Source: Streptomyces sp. NBC_00341
GTDB lineage: Bacteria > Actinomycetota > Actinomycetes > Streptomycetales > Streptomycetaceae
Reading direction: 5' to 3'
NCBI RefSeq assembly: GCF_041435055.1
Contig: NZ_CP108003.1
Span: forward strand, 186,001 to 250,000
Length of the DNA stretch: 64,000 nucleotides
Each line of letters begins with the position of its first letter. Position 1 is the first letter of the stretch. Of this stretch, positions 18,920 through 30,245 are shown in pieces. A program made the position numbers and the translations under genes. The notes beneath the pieces are model-generated. The model was not told where the DNA came from and did not search any database. It worked only from the letters and a program-made list of their open reading frames with translations.

Positions 18920-20005
18920 ATGTCGGTGACGATGAGCGCGGAAGAGCCGAGGTCGCTGACCGACGGCTGGTTGGCACAGGACCTCGACGAGTGGACGCGG
19001 CGCGTGCTGCGGCGCCAGTTCGATCCCGAACACGGATCGCCCTACTGGCTCAAGCGCCGCACCGAGCTGGACTTCGACCCGCTGGGACTCACCGGCTACG
19101 ACGATCTGGCCGCCTTCGGCCACTTCGACATCACCGCCCTCAGGGACCTCGACCCGGCCGATCTCGTCCCGACCGCAGTGCCGCGCCCCCTCGGCGGCCG
19201 TGTCTGGGAGTCCGGCGGCACCACCGGCAGGCCCAGCCGCGTCTTCTACACCCCGGACATGTCGGCACACTGGGCCGCCTGGCGCCTCCACGGCTGGCGG
19301 ACCGCCGGGTTCCGCCCCGGCACCACCTGGATCGACGCCTGCCCCTCCGGACCGCACATCGTCGGTGAGGAGGCCGACTACCTCGCCGACATGTGCAGGT
19401 CCACCGTGTACTCCATCGACCTCGACACCCGGTGGATCAAGCAGCTCATCCGCAGCGGGCGGCTGATCGAGATGGAGGAGTACGTCGATCACGTCGTCGA
19501 GCAGATCACCGACATCCTGGAGACCTGCTCCGTCGACTACCTGCGCAGCACCCCCGCCACGGTGCACGCCCTCATCAACCGCCGCCCCGAACTGATGGCC
19601 CGCCTCTCCGGGGTCTACCTCGGCGGCACCCAGCTCACCGCCGACGCCTACCGCAGGTTCTCCGAGGCCATGCCCGGCGGGATCATCGCCACCACCTACG
19701 GCAACACCCTCGGCTGCGCCAACGGCATCCCCTCGCCCGACGGGGGCGCGACGCTCCCCTACGTGCCGAACTTCCCCCAGATCACCATGTCCGTGGTCGA
19801 CAGGACCGAGCCCGGCCGTGTCGTGGAGTACGGCGAGGTGGGCCGGGTCCGCCTGACCGTGCTGCACGAGGACCTGTTCCTGCCCAACATCCTCGAACGG
19901 GACCAGGCCGTCCGGTTCCGGACCTCCGAGCAGTGGCCGTGCGACGGCGTGGCCAACGTACAGCCGCTCCAGATCAGCTCGGAGATGCCCGAGGGCCTGT
20001 ACTGA
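18920..20005 (+). CDS. PaaK-like adenylate-forming ligase
   Basis: A 361-residue protein related to phenylacetate-CoA ligase (PaaK) and other aryl-acid activating enzymes. The phosphate-binding loop is [15 protein letters not shown], and the adenylate-binding region includes [13 protein letters not shown] and [12 protein letters not shown]. It is shorter than PaaK (about 430 aa), mostly at the C-terminal lid. The likely transcription start, 7 bases after the -10 GATACT, falls on the A of the ATG, so the message may be leaderless. It ends 13 bases before PKS2, whose loading domain is itself a CoA ligase, so the two may jointly select or activate the starter acid. The substrate cannot be read. 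Confidence 0.75.
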   Translation: MSVTMSAEEPRSLTDGWLAQDLDEWTRRVLRRQFDPEHGSPYWLKRRTELDFDPLGLTGYDDLAAFGHFDITALRDLDPADLVPTAVPRPLGGRVWESGGTTGRPSRVFYTPDMSAHWAAWRLHGWRTAGFRPGTTWIDACPSGPHIVGEEADYLADMCRSTVYSIDLDTRWIKQLIRSGRLIEMEEYVDHVVEQITDILETCSVDYLRSTPATVHALINRRPELMARLSGVYLGGTQLTADAYRRFSEAMPGGIIATTYGNTLGCANGIPSPDGGATLPYVPNFPQITMSVVDRTEPGRVVEYGEVGRVRLTVLHEDLFLPNILERDQAVRFRTSEQWPCDGVANVQPLQISSEMPEGLY

Positions 20006-20018
20006 CCCGGCCCGACCG

Positions 20019-23000
20019 ATGGAACAGCGACCAGAAAGACGGGGGCGGCGGATGCTGCGCACCGAGCTCATCAGGCCCCTTCACGAGCTGCTGCCGGCCC
20101 ATGCCGAACGCCTCGGCGACAAGATCGCGTTCCGCGACGCGCGGCGGACCGTCAGCTACGCCGAACTCGACCTGCGCACCCGCCGTCTCGCCGGCCAGCT
20201 GGCCCACCTGGGCCTGGGCCGCGGCGAGACCGCCGCCCTGCTGCTCGGCAACTGCCTTGAGATGGTGGAGAGTTACCTGGCCATCGCGCGGGCGGCCGCG
20301 GTGGGCGCGCCGCTCAACCCGCACGCCACCGACGACGAGCTGGAACACCTGCTGGGGGACAGCGGCGCGGTGGTGCTGATCACCGACCGCACGCACCTGG
20401 AGCAGGTGCTCCGGCTCGGTGCCGGGCACCCGGGGCTCCGGGTGGTGGTGACCGGGAGCGGGGCGGCGCCGCGGGACGTGGCGCTGTTCGACACCCTGGT
20501 GGGCGCCGAGCCGCCGGTACCGGCCCGGGACGACGCCGCTCTGGATGACGTCGCCTGGATGCTGTACACCTCCGGCACCACCGGCAGGCCCAAGGGCGTG
20601 CTGTCCACGCACCGGAAGGCGATGTGGGGCGTGGCCGCCTCCTACGCGCCCACCCTCGGCCTCGAAGAGGCGGACCGGGTGCTGTGGCCGCTGCCGCTGG
20701 CCCACACCGTGGCGCACAACCTGTGCGTCCTCGGTGTCGTCGCCGTCGGCGCCAGCGCGCACATCGTGGACGGCCTGGCCGCCGACGAGATCGTCGCCGC
20801 GCTGGAGGAGGACCGGACCACCTTCTTCTGCGCCGTTCCCACGGTCTACCAGCAGTTGCTCGGGGCGGCCCGCGACACCGGGCTGGGCACGCACGAGCTG
20901 CGGGTCTGCATGGTCGCCGGCGCCGCCTGCCCGGCCGGACTGCACGACGACTTCGAAGAGGCCTTCGGCCTGAGGCTCCTGGACAGTTACGGCAGTACCG
21001 AGACGGGCGGCCCCATCGCGTCCAACGCCCCCGCCGGACCACGCGTCGCCGGCTCCTGCGGGCCGCCCGTCCCCGGTCTCGCGCTCCGGCTCCTGGACCC
21101 GTCCACCGGTGAGGAGGCACTGCCCGGCGCCGAGGGCGAGGCCTGGGTCAGGAGCCCGGCCGTGATGCTCGGCTACCACGGCCATCCCGAGGCCACCGCG
21201 GCGGTGCTGCGCGACGGCTGGTACCGCACCGGCGACCTGGCCCGGATCGACGAGCAGGGCTTCGTCACCATCACCGGCCGGGTCAAGGAACTCATCATCC
21301 GAGGCGGGGAGAACATCCACCCCGGCGAGGTCGAGGCGGCCATCGCCCCGCTGCCCGGGATCGCGGAGGTCGCCGTGGCGGGCCGTCCGCACCCGCTGCT
21401 GGGCGAGATCCCGGCCGCGTACGTGGTCCCCGGCCCCGGGGGCTTCGACGCCGGGCAGCTCATCGAAGCCTGCCGTGCGCGGCTGTCGTACTACAAGGTG
21501 CCCCACGAGGTGTGGGAGGTGGAGCGCCTCCCGCGCACCCCTCTCGGCAAGGTCATGCGGCCGGCCCTGGCGAACACCCCGGCGCGGCTGGTGCTGTCGC
21601 GTGCGGCGGAGAGCGACGACGCGGGGGAGGGCGACGCCGGGCAGTGGGCGCGACTGCTCGGCGAGACGCCGCGGGACAGCCGCGACGAGGTACTGCTCGG
21701 CCTGGTCCGGCGTGAGATCGGCGCCGTGCTCGGGCAGCCGGTACCGGCCGCGGCGGACACCGCCTTCCGGGAGCTGGGCTTCGACTCGATGATGGCCGTG
21801 CGGCTGCGCGACAGGTTCGTCGCCGCCACCGGTCTGCGGCTTCCGGCGACGCTGGTCTACGACCACCCGACCCCCGAGGCCGTCGCGGCGTACCTGGGGG
21901 CGGAACTCTCCGGCGGCACCGTCCCGTCGGCGACACCCGACGCGGGTACGGGTACGGGGACGGGCGCGGACGACGCCATCGCCATCGTCTCGATCGCCTG
22001 CCGCTTCCCCGGCGATGTCACCTCGCCCGAGGGGCTGTGGAAGCTGGTGGCCGAGGAGTCGGACGTCGTGGGCGACTACCCCGACGACCGGGGCTGGGAC
22101 CTGGACCGGCCCCTTGACGGCGACCCCGGGCGGGAGGGCGCCGGCTACGCCCGCACCGGGGGCTTCCTCGACGGCGCCGACCTTTTCGACGCCGCGTTCT
22201 TCGGCATCAGCCCGCGCGAGGCCCTGGCCATGGACCCGCAGCAGCGGCTGCTGCTGGAGTGCGCCTGGGAGGCGTGCGAACGCGCGGGCATCGACCCGAC
22301 CTCCCTGAAGGGCAGCCGCACCGGGGTGTTCGCCGGCCTCATGGCGGGCGAGTACGGTGCCCGGCTGCTGGGCCGCCCGGCCCCGGAGGGCCTGGAGGGC
22401 TATCTCGGCAACGGCAGCGCGGGCAGCGTCGCCTCCGGACGCCTCGCGTACACGCTCGGGCTGGAGGGCCCGGCGATATCGGTGGACACGGCGTGCTCGT
22501 CGTCGCTGGTGGCGCTGCATCTCGCGGCACGGTCGCTGCGGGAGGGCGAGTGCTCCATGGCCCTGGCCGGCGGGGCGACGGTGATGTCCACCCCGTCGCC
22601 GTTCATCGAGTTCGGCCGCCAGCAGGCGCTGTCCGTCAGCGGCCGGTGCCGCCCGTTCTCCGCCACGGCCGACGGGACCACGTTCGGTGAGGGTGTCGGA
22701 CTGCTGCTGCTGGAGCGGCTGTCGGACGCGCGGCGCAACGGCCACCGGGTGTGGGCCGTGCTGAAGGGCTCCGCCGTCAACCAGGACGGCGCCTCCAACG
22801 GCCTGACCGCGCCGAGCGGCCCCGCACAGCAGCGCGTGATCCGGCAGGCCCTGGCCGACGCCCGCCTCTCGGCGGCGGACGTCGACATGGTGGAGGCGCA
22901 TGGCACGGGAACCGCCCTGGGCGACCCGATCGAGGCGCAGGCGATCATCGCCACCTACGGCCAGGACCGCCCCGGGCACCGGCCCCTGTGGCTCGGCACG

Positions 23001-26000
23001 GTCAAGTCGAACATCGGGCACGCACAGGCGGCGGCCGGAGTCGCGGGCGTCATCAAGACGGTGATGGCCATGCGCGAGGGCGTGCTGCCGAGGACTCTGT
23101 ACGCGGACGAGGCATCGCCGCTCGTGGACTGGTCGGCGGGCACCGTCGAACTGCTGACGCACGCCCGCACGTGGCCCACGACGGACGGACGGCCCCGCCG
23201 GGCCGGCGTCTCGGCTTTCGGCGCGAGCGGCACCAACGCGCACCTGATCCTGGAGCAGGCCCCGCCCGAGGAGCCCGTCGCGGATCCGGCAGCAGAGGAG
23301 ACCGGCCCGGTCCCGTCGGCGTCCCTGGTGCCGTGGGTGCTGTCGGGCCGCACCGCCGCGGCACTGCGCGACCAGGCGGCGGCGCTCTCGCCGCAGGCCG
23401 CCACCGGCGGGAGCGACGCGGCGGACGTGGGCTGGTCGCTGGTGACCGGCCGGGCGCGCTTCGAGCACCGGGCCGTGCTGGTCGGGGACTTCGGTGCCGG
23501 CCTCAAGGCGCTGGACGCCGGTGAACGGGCGGACCGGGTGGTCACCGGAGCGGTGGCGGAAACCCTCAGGAACGCCAAGCCGGTGTTCCTCTTCCCGGGC
23601 CAGGGCGCGCAATGGGCGGGCATGGGCGTGGAACTGGCCCGGGCCTCAACGGTGTTCGCGGCCCGGCTGGCCGAGTGCGAGAGCGCGCTGTCGGAGTTCG
23701 TGGACTGGTCGCTGACCGACGTCCTGCACGGCGCCCACGGCGCGCCGCCGCTGGAGCGGGTCGACGTGGTCCAGCCGGCTTCGTTCGCCGTGATGGTGTC
23801 GCTCGCCGCGCTGTGGCGTTCCTTCGGAGTGGAGCCGGCCGCGGTCGCGGGCCACTCCCAGGGAGAGATCGCCGCCGCCTGCGTCGCCGGAGTGCTGTCG
23901 CTGCGCGACGCGGCCCGGGTGGTGTGCCTGCGCAGCAGGGCGATAGCGGAACTGGCCGGGCCGGGAGCCATGGCCTCGGTGACGCTGCCCGTCGAACGGG
24001 TGGAAGAGCTGCTGGCGGAGGGCGTGTCGGTGGCCGCGGTCAACGGCCCGTCCCAGGTGGTCGTCTCCGGCGAGGTGGCCGCTGTGGAAGCGCTGCTCGC
24101 GCGGTGCGAAGAGCGGGGCGTGCGGGCGCGGCGGATCGCGGTCGACTACGCCTCCCACTCCCCGGCGATGGACGTACTGGCGGAACGGCTGACGGCCGAC
24201 CTCGCCGGGATCGTGCCCGGCGCGGGCCGGGTCCCGCTGGTCTCGTCGGTGACCGGCCGGCCGGCAGAGCCACTGACGATGGACTCCGCGTACTGGCTGC
24301 GGAACCTGCGGCAGCCGGTGCGGTTCTCCGACGCGGTCCGGACCCTGGCCGGCCAGGGTCACACCGCGTTCGTCGAGGTCTCCTCGCATCCGGTGCTGAC
24401 GGCCGCCGTCGCCGACGTGGCACAGGACGCGGCCGTGGTGACCGGCTCGCTGCGGCGGGACGCCGGCGGCTGGGACCGCTTCCTGACCAGCGTCGGGGAA
24501 GCCTGGGTCCGGGGCGTCGCCGTCGACTGGACAGCCGCGTTCCAGGGGCTCCGGCCCCGGACCGTTGACCTTCCCACCTACCCCTTCCAGCGCAGGCGGC
24601 ACTGGCTGCACGCCGGCCCCTCCTCGGGCGACCCGGCCGCGTGGGGCCAGCAGGCGGCCGCCCACCCGCTGCTCGGCGCAGTCGTGCGGCTCGCGGACAG
24701 CGACGCCGTGCTCCTGACCGGTGTGCTCTCGCCGAGGTCCCAGCCGTGGCTCGCCGACCACGTGGTGGGCGGCGCCGTCCTCTTCCCCGGCACCGGCTTC
24801 GTGGAGCTGGCGCTGCGCTCCGGCGACGAGACCGGCATGGACGTGCTGGACGAACTCGTCATCGAGACACCGCTCGTCCTGCCGGAGTCCGACTCCGCCG
24901 AGGTGCGGGTCCAGGCCCGGGTGGGAGAACCGGACACGACAGGACGCAGGCCGGTCACCATCCACTCCTGCGAGGCCGGCCCCACCGACGACGGGGAACA
25001 CCAGGTGTGGACCCGGCACGCCACGGGATTCCTCACCGTGGACGCCTCGACCGCCACCGACCCGTCCGGCCCCCTGGACGCGGCAGCCTGGCCGCCCGCC
25101 GGCGCCGAACCCGTCGAACTGGACGGTGCCTACGAGCGGCTGGCGGACGGCGGTCTCGGCTACGGCCCGGCGTTCCAGGGGCTGCGCGCCATGTGGCGGC
25201 GGGGGACCGAGGTGTTCGCCGAGGTCGGGCTGCCGGCCGGAACCGGCGCCGACAAGGGCTTCGGAATCCATCCCGCCCTGCTGGACGCCTGCCTCCACCC
25301 GGATGTCATCGAGGCGAGCACCGGGCAGCTGCGGCTGCCGTTCAGCTGGAGCGGGGTGCGGCTGCACACGGCAGGCGCCTCCGTGCTCCGGGTACGGCTG
25401 AACCGGGGCGCCGACGGCGAGGTGGCCCTGCGGGCGACCGACGAGTCCGGGCGGCCCGTGGTGACGATCGGGGCGCTCGAAACCCGCCCGGCCGAACCGC
25501 GCACCGCACGGGCGGGCATCGCCCGCGAGGCCCTGCTGCGGGTCGCGTGGACCCCCCTGCCGATCCCGGACCCGGGCGCGGGCCGCCACCGCTGGGCCGT
25601 GCTGGGGCACGGGGACCGCGCCGGAACGCATCCGGACGTGGCGGCGCTCGCCGCGGCGGTCGCCGCGGGCGACGCCGTACCGGACCACGTGCTGGTGCCC
25701 TACACGGACACGTGGGGGCTGCCGACGGCCGAGGCCGTGCACCGCGCGACCGGTGAGGCCCTGCGGCTGATCCAGGACTGGCTGGCGCGGGAGAGCCTGT
25801 CCTCGGCGCGGCTGGTACTCGCCACCCGGGGCGCGGCGGTCGGCACGGGCGTCGGTCAGGTGACCGACGCGGTGCACGCGGCCGTGTGGGGGCTGGCCCG
25901 CTCGGCCCAGTCGGAGCACCCGGGCCGGATCGTGCTGGCCGACTTCGACACCGACCCCGCCCAGGATTCGCAGGAGTCGCGGGAGGCCCTGCGGATGCTG

Positions 26001-28082
26001 GCGGCGGCCATGGAATCGGCCGGGCCCGACGAGGAACAGTTCGCCGTGCGGGCGGGCACGGTGCTCGTCCCCCGGCTGACCCGGGCCGTGGCGGGGGCCT
26101 CCACCCCGCCACCGCCGGCGCTCGACCCCGAGGGCGTGGTGCTGATCACCGGCGGCACGGGGATGATCGGCCAGGTCATCACCCGGCATCTGGTCGAGGA
26201 ACACGGCGTCCGGCACGTGCTGCTGGCCGGCCGCCGCGGCGACGCGGGCGAGCTGCCGGAGGAACTGGCCGCCCGGGGCGCCGAGGTGACGGCCGTCGCC
26301 TGTGACGTGACCGACCGCGCCGCCCTCACCGCGCTGCTGGACAACCTGGAACGGCCCCTGACGGCGGTGATCCACGCCGCGGGCGTACTGGACGACGGTG
26401 TGATCACGTCGCTCACCCCGCAGCAACTGGCCACGGCACTCGCGCCCAAGGCCGACGCCGCCGTGCACCTGGCCGAGCTGGTTCTCGCCCGGGGCGACGA
26501 GCCGGCCGCGTTCGTCACGTTCTCCTCCCTGGCCGGGGTCCTCGGCGGGTCCGGACAGGCCAACTACGCCGCGGCCAACGCGTTCCTGGACGCCCTGATG
26601 CAGCAGCGCCGCGAGCGGGGACTGCCGGGTGTGTCGGTGGCGTGGGGCCTGTGGGAGCAGCCGGACAACGGCCCGGGGCTGGCCGCCGACCTGGCCGCGG
26701 CCGACCGCCGCCGGCTCGCCGCCGACAGCGCACGCCCGCTCACACCGGCGCAGGGCGCGGCGCTGTTCGACGCCGCACTCGGCCTGGCCGGCACACACGG
26801 CGACGCCGTACTGGTGGCCGCCCGCTTCGACTCCGGCCGGCTGCGCGCCACCCGGACCGCTCTGCTGCGGGGCCTGGTGCGCGGGCCGGCCCGGCGCGCC
26901 GCCGCGACCGGTTCGGACGGGGCGTCGCTGCGGCGGCGGCTGGCCGGCCGGTCCCCGGCCGAACGGCAGGAGGCCCTGGTGGAGCTGGTGCGCCGAGAGG
27001 TCGCCGCCGTGCTGGGCTTCCCCGGCCCGCACTCGGTCACCCCCTCCCAGACCCTGGCCGAGGCCGGATTCGACTCCCTGACCGCCGTGGAGCTGCGCAA
27101 CCGGCTGGGCGAGGCCACCGCGTTGCGGCTGCCCACCACCCTGGTCTTCGAACACCCCACGGCCGTCGCGCTCGCCGGATACCTGGCCGAGCAGCTCACC
27201 GACGACGCCGACACCAGCGACGCGGCCAGGGCCGCAGCTGCCGTCACGGACGGCGCGGACGAGGGCCCGGATGTCTTCGGGGCGCTGTTCCGGGAGGCCT
27301 GCGCGGACGGCCGCACCGACGAGGGCTTCGCCTTCCTCAACAGCGCAGCCCGGCTCCGCCCCCGGGGCATCGCTCCGGTCGAACCCGTCCGGCTCGGCTC
27401 CAGCGGCTCCGGGCCCGCGCTGATCTGCGTGAGCTCCCACGTGGCGCTGGGCGGGGCGCACGAGTACGCCCGCTTCGCCGCACCGTTCCGGGGCCGGCAC
27501 CCCGTATGGGCCCTGCCCAACCCCGGGTTCGGCACGTCCGAGGCGCTGCCGCCGACCAGGCAGGCGCTGATCGAGGCGCACGCGCGGTACGTCCTGGAGT
27601 GCGCGGACGGAGGCCCGTTCGTCCTGCTCGGGTCGTCCTCCGGCGGAGTGATCGCGCACGCCGTGGCCGCCCTGCTGGAGTCGGCCGGCACACCGCCGAC
27701 CGCGGTCGTCCTGCTCGACAGCTACGAGGGCGCGGTCCTGGACTCCTCGCCCACCGGGAGCGCCTTCCGCGACGTGCTGGCCGACGGGCTCCACGAACGG
27801 CAGAGCGCGTTCGCACGGCTCGACTTCACCCGGCTGACGGCGATGAGCTGGTACGGCGAGCTGTTCGCGCAGTGGAGCGCCGAGCCGCTGACGGCGCCCG
27901 TGCTGCTGGTACGGGCCTCGGAACCGCTCTCGCCCGCACTCGCGGGAGAGGACTGGCAGACGGTGTGGAAGACGGCGCACACCACGCTCGACGTGCCGGG
28001 GAACCACTTCACCCTGATGGAGACCCACGCACAGAGCACGGCCGGTGCGGTACGGGAGTGGCTGGAGGCGGTGGCGGGGTAG
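20019..28082 (+). CDS. Self-contained type I PKS: CoA ligase-ACP-KS-AT-DH-KR-ACP-TE
   Basis: A 2,687-residue PKS. A CoA-ligase loading domain (residues about 15-525) has [18 protein letters not shown] and YRTGDLA. ACP1 has GFDSM with its Ser codon at 21786. The KS has DTACSSS (Cys codon 22494) and both His motifs, EAHGTGT and NIGHAQ. The AT has GHSQG (Ser codon 23856) and the YASH signature of methylmalonyl-CoA selection. DH has His 24759 and Asp 25284. KR has TGGTGMIG, a B-type LDD and Tyr 26565. ACP2 has Ser 27075, and the TE has Ser 27636 and His 28005. All key residues are present. The predicted product is starter acid plus one methylmalonyl unit, reduced and dehydrated to a 2-methyl-enoyl acid, released by its own TE. 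An in-frame ATG at 20052 is an alternative start. Confidence 0.95.
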   Translation: MEQRPERRGRRMLRTELIRPLHELLPAHAERLGDKIAFRDARRTVSYAELDLRTRRLAGQLAHLGLGRGETAALLLGNCLEMVESYLAIARAAAVGAPLNPHATDDELEHLLGDSGAVVLITDRTHLEQVLRLGAGHPGLRVVVTGSGAAPRDVALFDTLVGAEPPVPARDDAALDDVAWMLYTSGTTGRPKGVLSTHRKAMWGVAASYAPTLGLEEADRVLWPLPLAHTVAHNLCVLGVVAVGASAHIVDGLAADEIVAALEEDRTTFFCAVPTVYQQLLGAARDTGLGTHELRVCMVAGAACPAGLHDDFEEAFGLRLLDSYGSTETGGPIASNAPAGPRVAGSCGPPVPGLALRLLDPSTGEEALPGAEGEAWVRSPAVMLGYHGHPEATAAVLRDGWYRTGDLARIDEQGFVTITGRVKELIIRGGENIHPGEVEAAIAPLPGIAEVAVAGRPHPLLGEIPAAYVVPGPGGFDAGQLIEACRARLSYYKVPHEVWEVERLPRTPLGKVMRPALANTPARLVLSRAAESDDAGEGDAGQWARLLGETPRDSRDEVLLGLVRREIGAVLGQPVPAAADTAFRELGFDSMMAVRLRDRFVAATGLRLPATLVYDHPTPEAVAAYLGAELSGGTVPSATPDAGTGTGTGADDAIAIVSIACRFPGDVTSPEGLWKLVAEESDVVGDYPDDRGWDLDRPLDGDPGREGAGYARTGGFLDGADLFDAAFFGISPREALAMDPQQRLLLECAWEACERAGIDPTSLKGSRTGVFAGLMAGEYGARLLGRPAPEGLEGYLGNGSAGSVASGRLAYTLGLEGPAISVDTACSSSLVALHLAARSLREGECSMALAGGATVMSTPSPFIEFGRQQALSVSGRCRPFSATADGTTFGEGVGLLLLERLSDARRNGHRVWAVLKGSAVNQDGASNGLTAPSGPAQQRVIRQALADARLSAADVDMVEAHGTGTALGDPIEAQAIIATYGQDRPGHRPLWLGTVKSNIGHAQAAAGVAGVIKTVMAMREGVLPRTLYADEASPLVDWSAGTVELLTHARTWPTTDGRPRRAGVSAFGASGTNAHLILEQAPPEEPVADPAAEETGPVPSASLVPWVLSGRTAAALRDQAAALSPQAATGGSDAADVGWSLVTGRARFEHRAVLVGDFGAGLKALDAGERADRVVTGAVAETLRNAKPVFLFPGQGAQWAGMGVELARASTVFAARLAECESALSEFVDWSLTDVLHGAHGAPPLERVDVVQPASFAVMVSLAALWRSFGVEPAAVAGHSQGEIAAACVAGVLSLRDAARVVCLRSRAIAELAGPGAMASVTLPVERVEELLAEGVSVAAVNGPSQVVVSGEVAAVEALLARCEERGVRARRIAVDYASHSPAMDVLAERLTADLAGIVPGAGRVPLVSSVTGRPAEPLTMDSAYWLRNLRQPVRFSDAVRTLAGQGHTAFVEVSSHPVLTAAVADVAQDAAVVTGSLRRDAGGWDRFLTSVGEAWVRGVAVDWTAAFQGLRPRTVDLPTYPFQRRRHWLHAGPSSGDPAAWGQQAAAHPLLGAVVRLADSDAVLLTGVLSPRSQPWLADHVVGGAVLFPGTGFVELALRSGDETGMDVLDELVIETPLVLPESDSAEVRVQARVGEPDTTGRRPVTIHSCEAGPTDDGEHQVWTRHATGFLTVDASTATDPSGPLDAAAWPPAGAEPVELDGAYERLADGGLGYGPAFQGLRAMWRRGTEVFAEVGLPAGTGADKGFGIHPALLDACLHPDVIEASTGQLRLPFSWSGVRLHTAGASVLRVRLNRGADGEVALRATDESGRPVVTIGALETRPAEPRTARAGIAREALLRVAWTPLPIPDPGAGRHRWAVLGHGDRAGTHPDVAALAAAVAAGDAVPDHVLVPYTDTWGLPTAEAVHRATGEALRLIQDWLARESLSSARLVLATRGAAVGTGVGQVTDAVHAAVWGLARSAQSEHPGRIVLADFDTDPAQDSQESREALRMLAAAMESAGPDEEQFAVRAGTVLVPRLTRAVAGASTPPPPALDPEGVVLITGGTGMIGQVITRHLVEEHGVRHVLLAGRRGDAGELPEELAARGAEVTAVACDVTDRAALTALLDNLERPLTAVIHAAGVLDDGVITSLTPQQLATALAPKADAAVHLAELVLARGDEPAAFVTFSSLAGVLGGSGQANYAAANAFLDALMQQRRERGLPGVSVAWGLWEQPDNGPGLAADLAAADRRRLAADSARPLTPAQGAALFDAALGLAGTHGDAVLVAARFDSGRLRATRTALLRGLVRGPARRAAATGSDGASLRRRLAGRSPAERQEALVELVRREVAAVLGFPGPHSVTPSQTLAEAGFDSLTAVELRNRLGEATALRLPTTLVFEHPTAVALAGYLAEQLTDDADTSDAARAAAAVTDGADEGPDVFGALFREACADGRTDEGFAFLNSAARLRPRGIAPVEPVRLGSSGSGPALICVSSHVALGGAHEYARFAAPFRGRHPVWALPNPGFGTSEALPPTRQALIEAHARYVLECADGGPFVLLGSSSGGVIAHAVAALLESAGTPPTAVVLLDSYEGAVLDSSPTGSAFRDVLADGLHERQSAFARLDFTRLTAMSWYGELFAQWSAEPLTAPVLLVRASEPLSPALAGEDWQTVWKTAHTTLDVPGNHFTLMETHAQSTAGAVREWLEAVAG

Positions 28083-28097
28083 GCCCCCACCGCCCCC

Positions 28098-28115
28098 AGC
28101 CCGCCCCCGGGCTGC
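28098..28115. terminator. Terminator-like hairpin after PKS2
   Basis: CAGCCCG pairs with CGGGCTG across a 4-base loop in the 44-bp gap between the convergent PKS2 and glycosyltransferase genes. Confidence 0.45.
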
Positions 28116-28126
28116 CCGCCGTGGCG

Positions 28127-29323
28127 TTACAGCAGGGCCTCCAGCGCCTCTGCGGCGCGGGGCGCGCCTCCGGCCCGTTCCAGCACGGTGGCCATCCTTC
28201 CCACCCGTTCGCACATCACCGTGTCCGCCGCCGTCGTGCGCACGGCCTCAAGCAGCGTCTCCTCCGTGACCTCCGTCGGCAGCACAAGCGTGCCGAGGCC
28301 GAGGGCCGCCGCCCGGTTCGACAGCACCCGGGTCTCCGGCATCTGCGGGATCATGACCGGCGGCGTGCCCGCGTACAGGGACTCCATCAGGCTGCCGAGG
28401 CCGGCGGCGGTGACGAAGACGTCCGCCCTCCGTAGCGCCGCCAGCTGAGGGATCCAGGAGTGTGCCTCGACGTTGTCCGGCAGCGGGCCCAGGTCGGCGG
28501 GGTCCGAGCCGGCGCCGACGGTGATCACCGCATGCCAGGGCTTGCCCTCGAAGGCGCGCACACAGGTGTCGAAGAAGCGCGGCTGCTTGTTGTAGAGCGT
28601 GCCCATCGAGATCACGACAAGGGGCAGCCCGTCGGCGGGCGGAGTCCAGGTCTCCGCGGTGAGGTACCGCGGGGTCATGCAAGGGCCGACGAAGGCCGTT
28701 TCCTCACCGAAGGTCTCCCCGAACGGCTGGAATTCTCGCGGCACGTAGACCAGGCTGCGGTCGGCGCCCCAGCTCACCAGGGCGTCCGGGGCGATGTCGA
28801 TGCCCAGCTCCGTGGTGAACTGCCGCGCCCTGGTCAACAGTTCGACCACCGCCGGGTGGTCGCGTGTCACGCCGGCGTCGTCCGAGGCCGCGCGCACCTC
28901 CGAGTAGTGGGAGTTCGACGCCAGCGAGGGAGTCGACTGGACCGCGGGGCACCCCCACAGCTGTTCCAGGGCGCGGCCCGCAGGGGCGACGATCATGTCG
29001 TAGAGCACCAGGTCGGGCAGGTCGTCGGCGAACAGCCGCTGGGCGACGGGCACCAGCTCGATGCTCTCCTTGAGGAACAGCACCGCGGACCGCGCCAGCA
29101 TGTCCGGGGTCATCGTGTCGTACCGGTCGTGGCCCAGTACGTCATCCAGCAGGCCCTTGTGGACGAAGGGGGTGGCTCCGGTGGCGCGTACCGCGGCTTC
29201 GAAGGTCTGCGAGGTCAGGAAGCTCACCCGGTGTCCGCGCCGGACCAGTTCCTCTGTGACGGCCAGGGCGGGCCGCATGTGCCCGTGAGCCGGGATGCTG
29301 AGAACGAGAACGTGGCTGCTCAT
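28127..29323 (-). CDS. Macrolide-type glycosyltransferase (MGT/OleD-like)
   Basis: A 398-residue GT-B enzyme, with VLVLSIPAHGHMRPALAV at the start and FVTAAGLGSLMESLYAGTPPVM at the donor site. In VTAAGLGS the usual HxGxxS His is replaced (TAAG instead of HAGG/HHGG), which may alter donor binding. The start at ATG 29323 is chosen because AAGGA lies six bases upstream. It follows the methyltransferase gene after 58 bp and is probably the last gene of the long minus-strand run. Confidence 0.82.
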   Translation of the reverse strand: MSSHVLVLSIPAHGHMRPALAVTEELVRRGHRVSFLTSQTFEAAVRATGATPFVHKGLLDDVLGHDRYDTMTPDMLARSAVLFLKESIELVPVAQRLFADDLPDLVLYDMIVAPAGRALEQLWGCPAVQSTPSLASNSHYSEVRAASDDAGVTRDHPAVVELLTRARQFTTELGIDIAPDALVSWGADRSLVYVPREFQPFGETFGEETAFVGPCMTPRYLTAETWTPPADGLPLVVISMGTLYNKQPRFFDTCVRAFEGKPWHAVITVGAGSDPADLGPLPDNVEAHSWIPQLAALRRADVFVTAAGLGSLMESLYAGTPPVMIPQMPETRVLSNRAAALGLGTLVLPTEVTEETLLEAVRTTAADTVMCERVGRMATVLERAGGAPRAAEALEALL

Positions 29324-29381
29324 CGATGTCCTTGGTGAGGTGAGGCGGTCCACCGGGACCGCTTTTCGTGATGGGCTGAGG

Positions 29382-30245
29382 TCACCGCAGCGCGGTCAGC
29401 AGGCCGACGCGGCCGGTGCCGGGCAGCGCCGGGTCGAAGGCCGGCGGAACCGGACGGCCGTGGCGTGCGGCGAGGTCGGGGAGCGGCTCCGCGTCGGCCG
29501 TCCATCCGTGGTCGGCGAGCCAGTCGGCGGCCGGGCGCGTCATCCGGTTCTTCCAGAACGCGGACAGCCGGTCGACGACGCCGCCGGGCGCGTCGGCGGC
29601 GGCGTGCCTGGCCCGGTCGGACTCGACCATTGCCCGGGTCACGTGCTCCACCGCCAGGTGGCTGCCCGGCGCCGAGAGTGCGCCGATCCGGCCGAGCAGG
29701 CTGTCCCCCTCCTGCTCGGTGAGGTACACGAGAACGCCCTCGACCAGCCACGCCGTCGGCTCGGTGGGGCAGAAGCCCCGCGCGGCCAGCTGCGCGGGCC
29801 AGTCCGCCCGCAGGTCCGCCGCGATCACCTCGCGTCGGCAGGCGGGCGTCTCACCGCGCAGCACGTCCTCCTTGAAGGCGATCAGCTCGGGCTGGTCGAG
29901 CTCGAACAGCCGGCAGCCCTCCGGCCACCGCAGCCGGAAGGCACGTGTGTCCAACCCCGCCGCCAGCAGCACCACCTGGCGGCAGCCCGCCTCGGCAGCG
30001 TGATGGAGATAGTCGTCGAAGTACCGGGTGCGCAAGGCGAAGTAGTCGCCCATGGCGGCGGTGAAGCGCTCACCCGAACCGGCGTTCCACTCCGCCTGCT
30101 GTTCGGTGCCCGCCGCGTCGAGGAGGCGCTTGGCCAAGAGGTCCTCGAACAGCCGGTCGTGCCGCTCGGTCTCGGCCCATCGGGCCATACCCACCACCAG
30201 CGCGGTGGTGCTGACCCCCGCGAGGGGCTTCGGTCGGTCTGTCAT
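29382..30245 (-). CDS. SAM-dependent methyltransferase, leucine-carboxyl-methyltransferase family
   Basis: A 287-residue protein of the LCMT-like/TIGR00027 group. The N-terminal STTALVVGMARW, the motif VVLLAAGLDTRAFRL with WPEG, FELDQPELI and WLVEGVLVYL are characteristic. Members of this group methylate carboxylates or hydroxyls in many polyketide clusters. Its ATG overlaps the amidohydrolase stop as ATGA at 30242-30245, so translation is coupled. The substrate is unknown. Confidence 0.82.
   Translation of the reverse strand: MTDRPKPLAGVSTTALVVGMARWAETERHDRLFEDLLAKRLLDAAGTEQQAEWNAGSGERFTAAMGDYFALRTRYFDDYLHHAAEAGCRQVVLLAAGLDTRAFRLRWPEGCRLFELDQPELIAFKEDVLRGETPACRREVIAADLRADWPAQLAARGFCPTEPTAWLVEGVLVYLTEQEGDSLLGRIGALSAPGSHLAVEHVTRAMVESDRARHAAADAPGGVVDRLSAFWKNRMTRPAADWLADHGWTADAEPLPDLAARHGRPVPPAFDPALPGTGRVGLLTALR

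Noticed and set aside
19974..28214. Two very long minus-strand open frames (about 1,212 and 1,522 codons) opposite the PKS gene
   Set aside because: They are antisense to a fully recognisable PKS with every catalytic motif intact; long antisense frames are usual in GC-rich DNA and their translations show no family signature.
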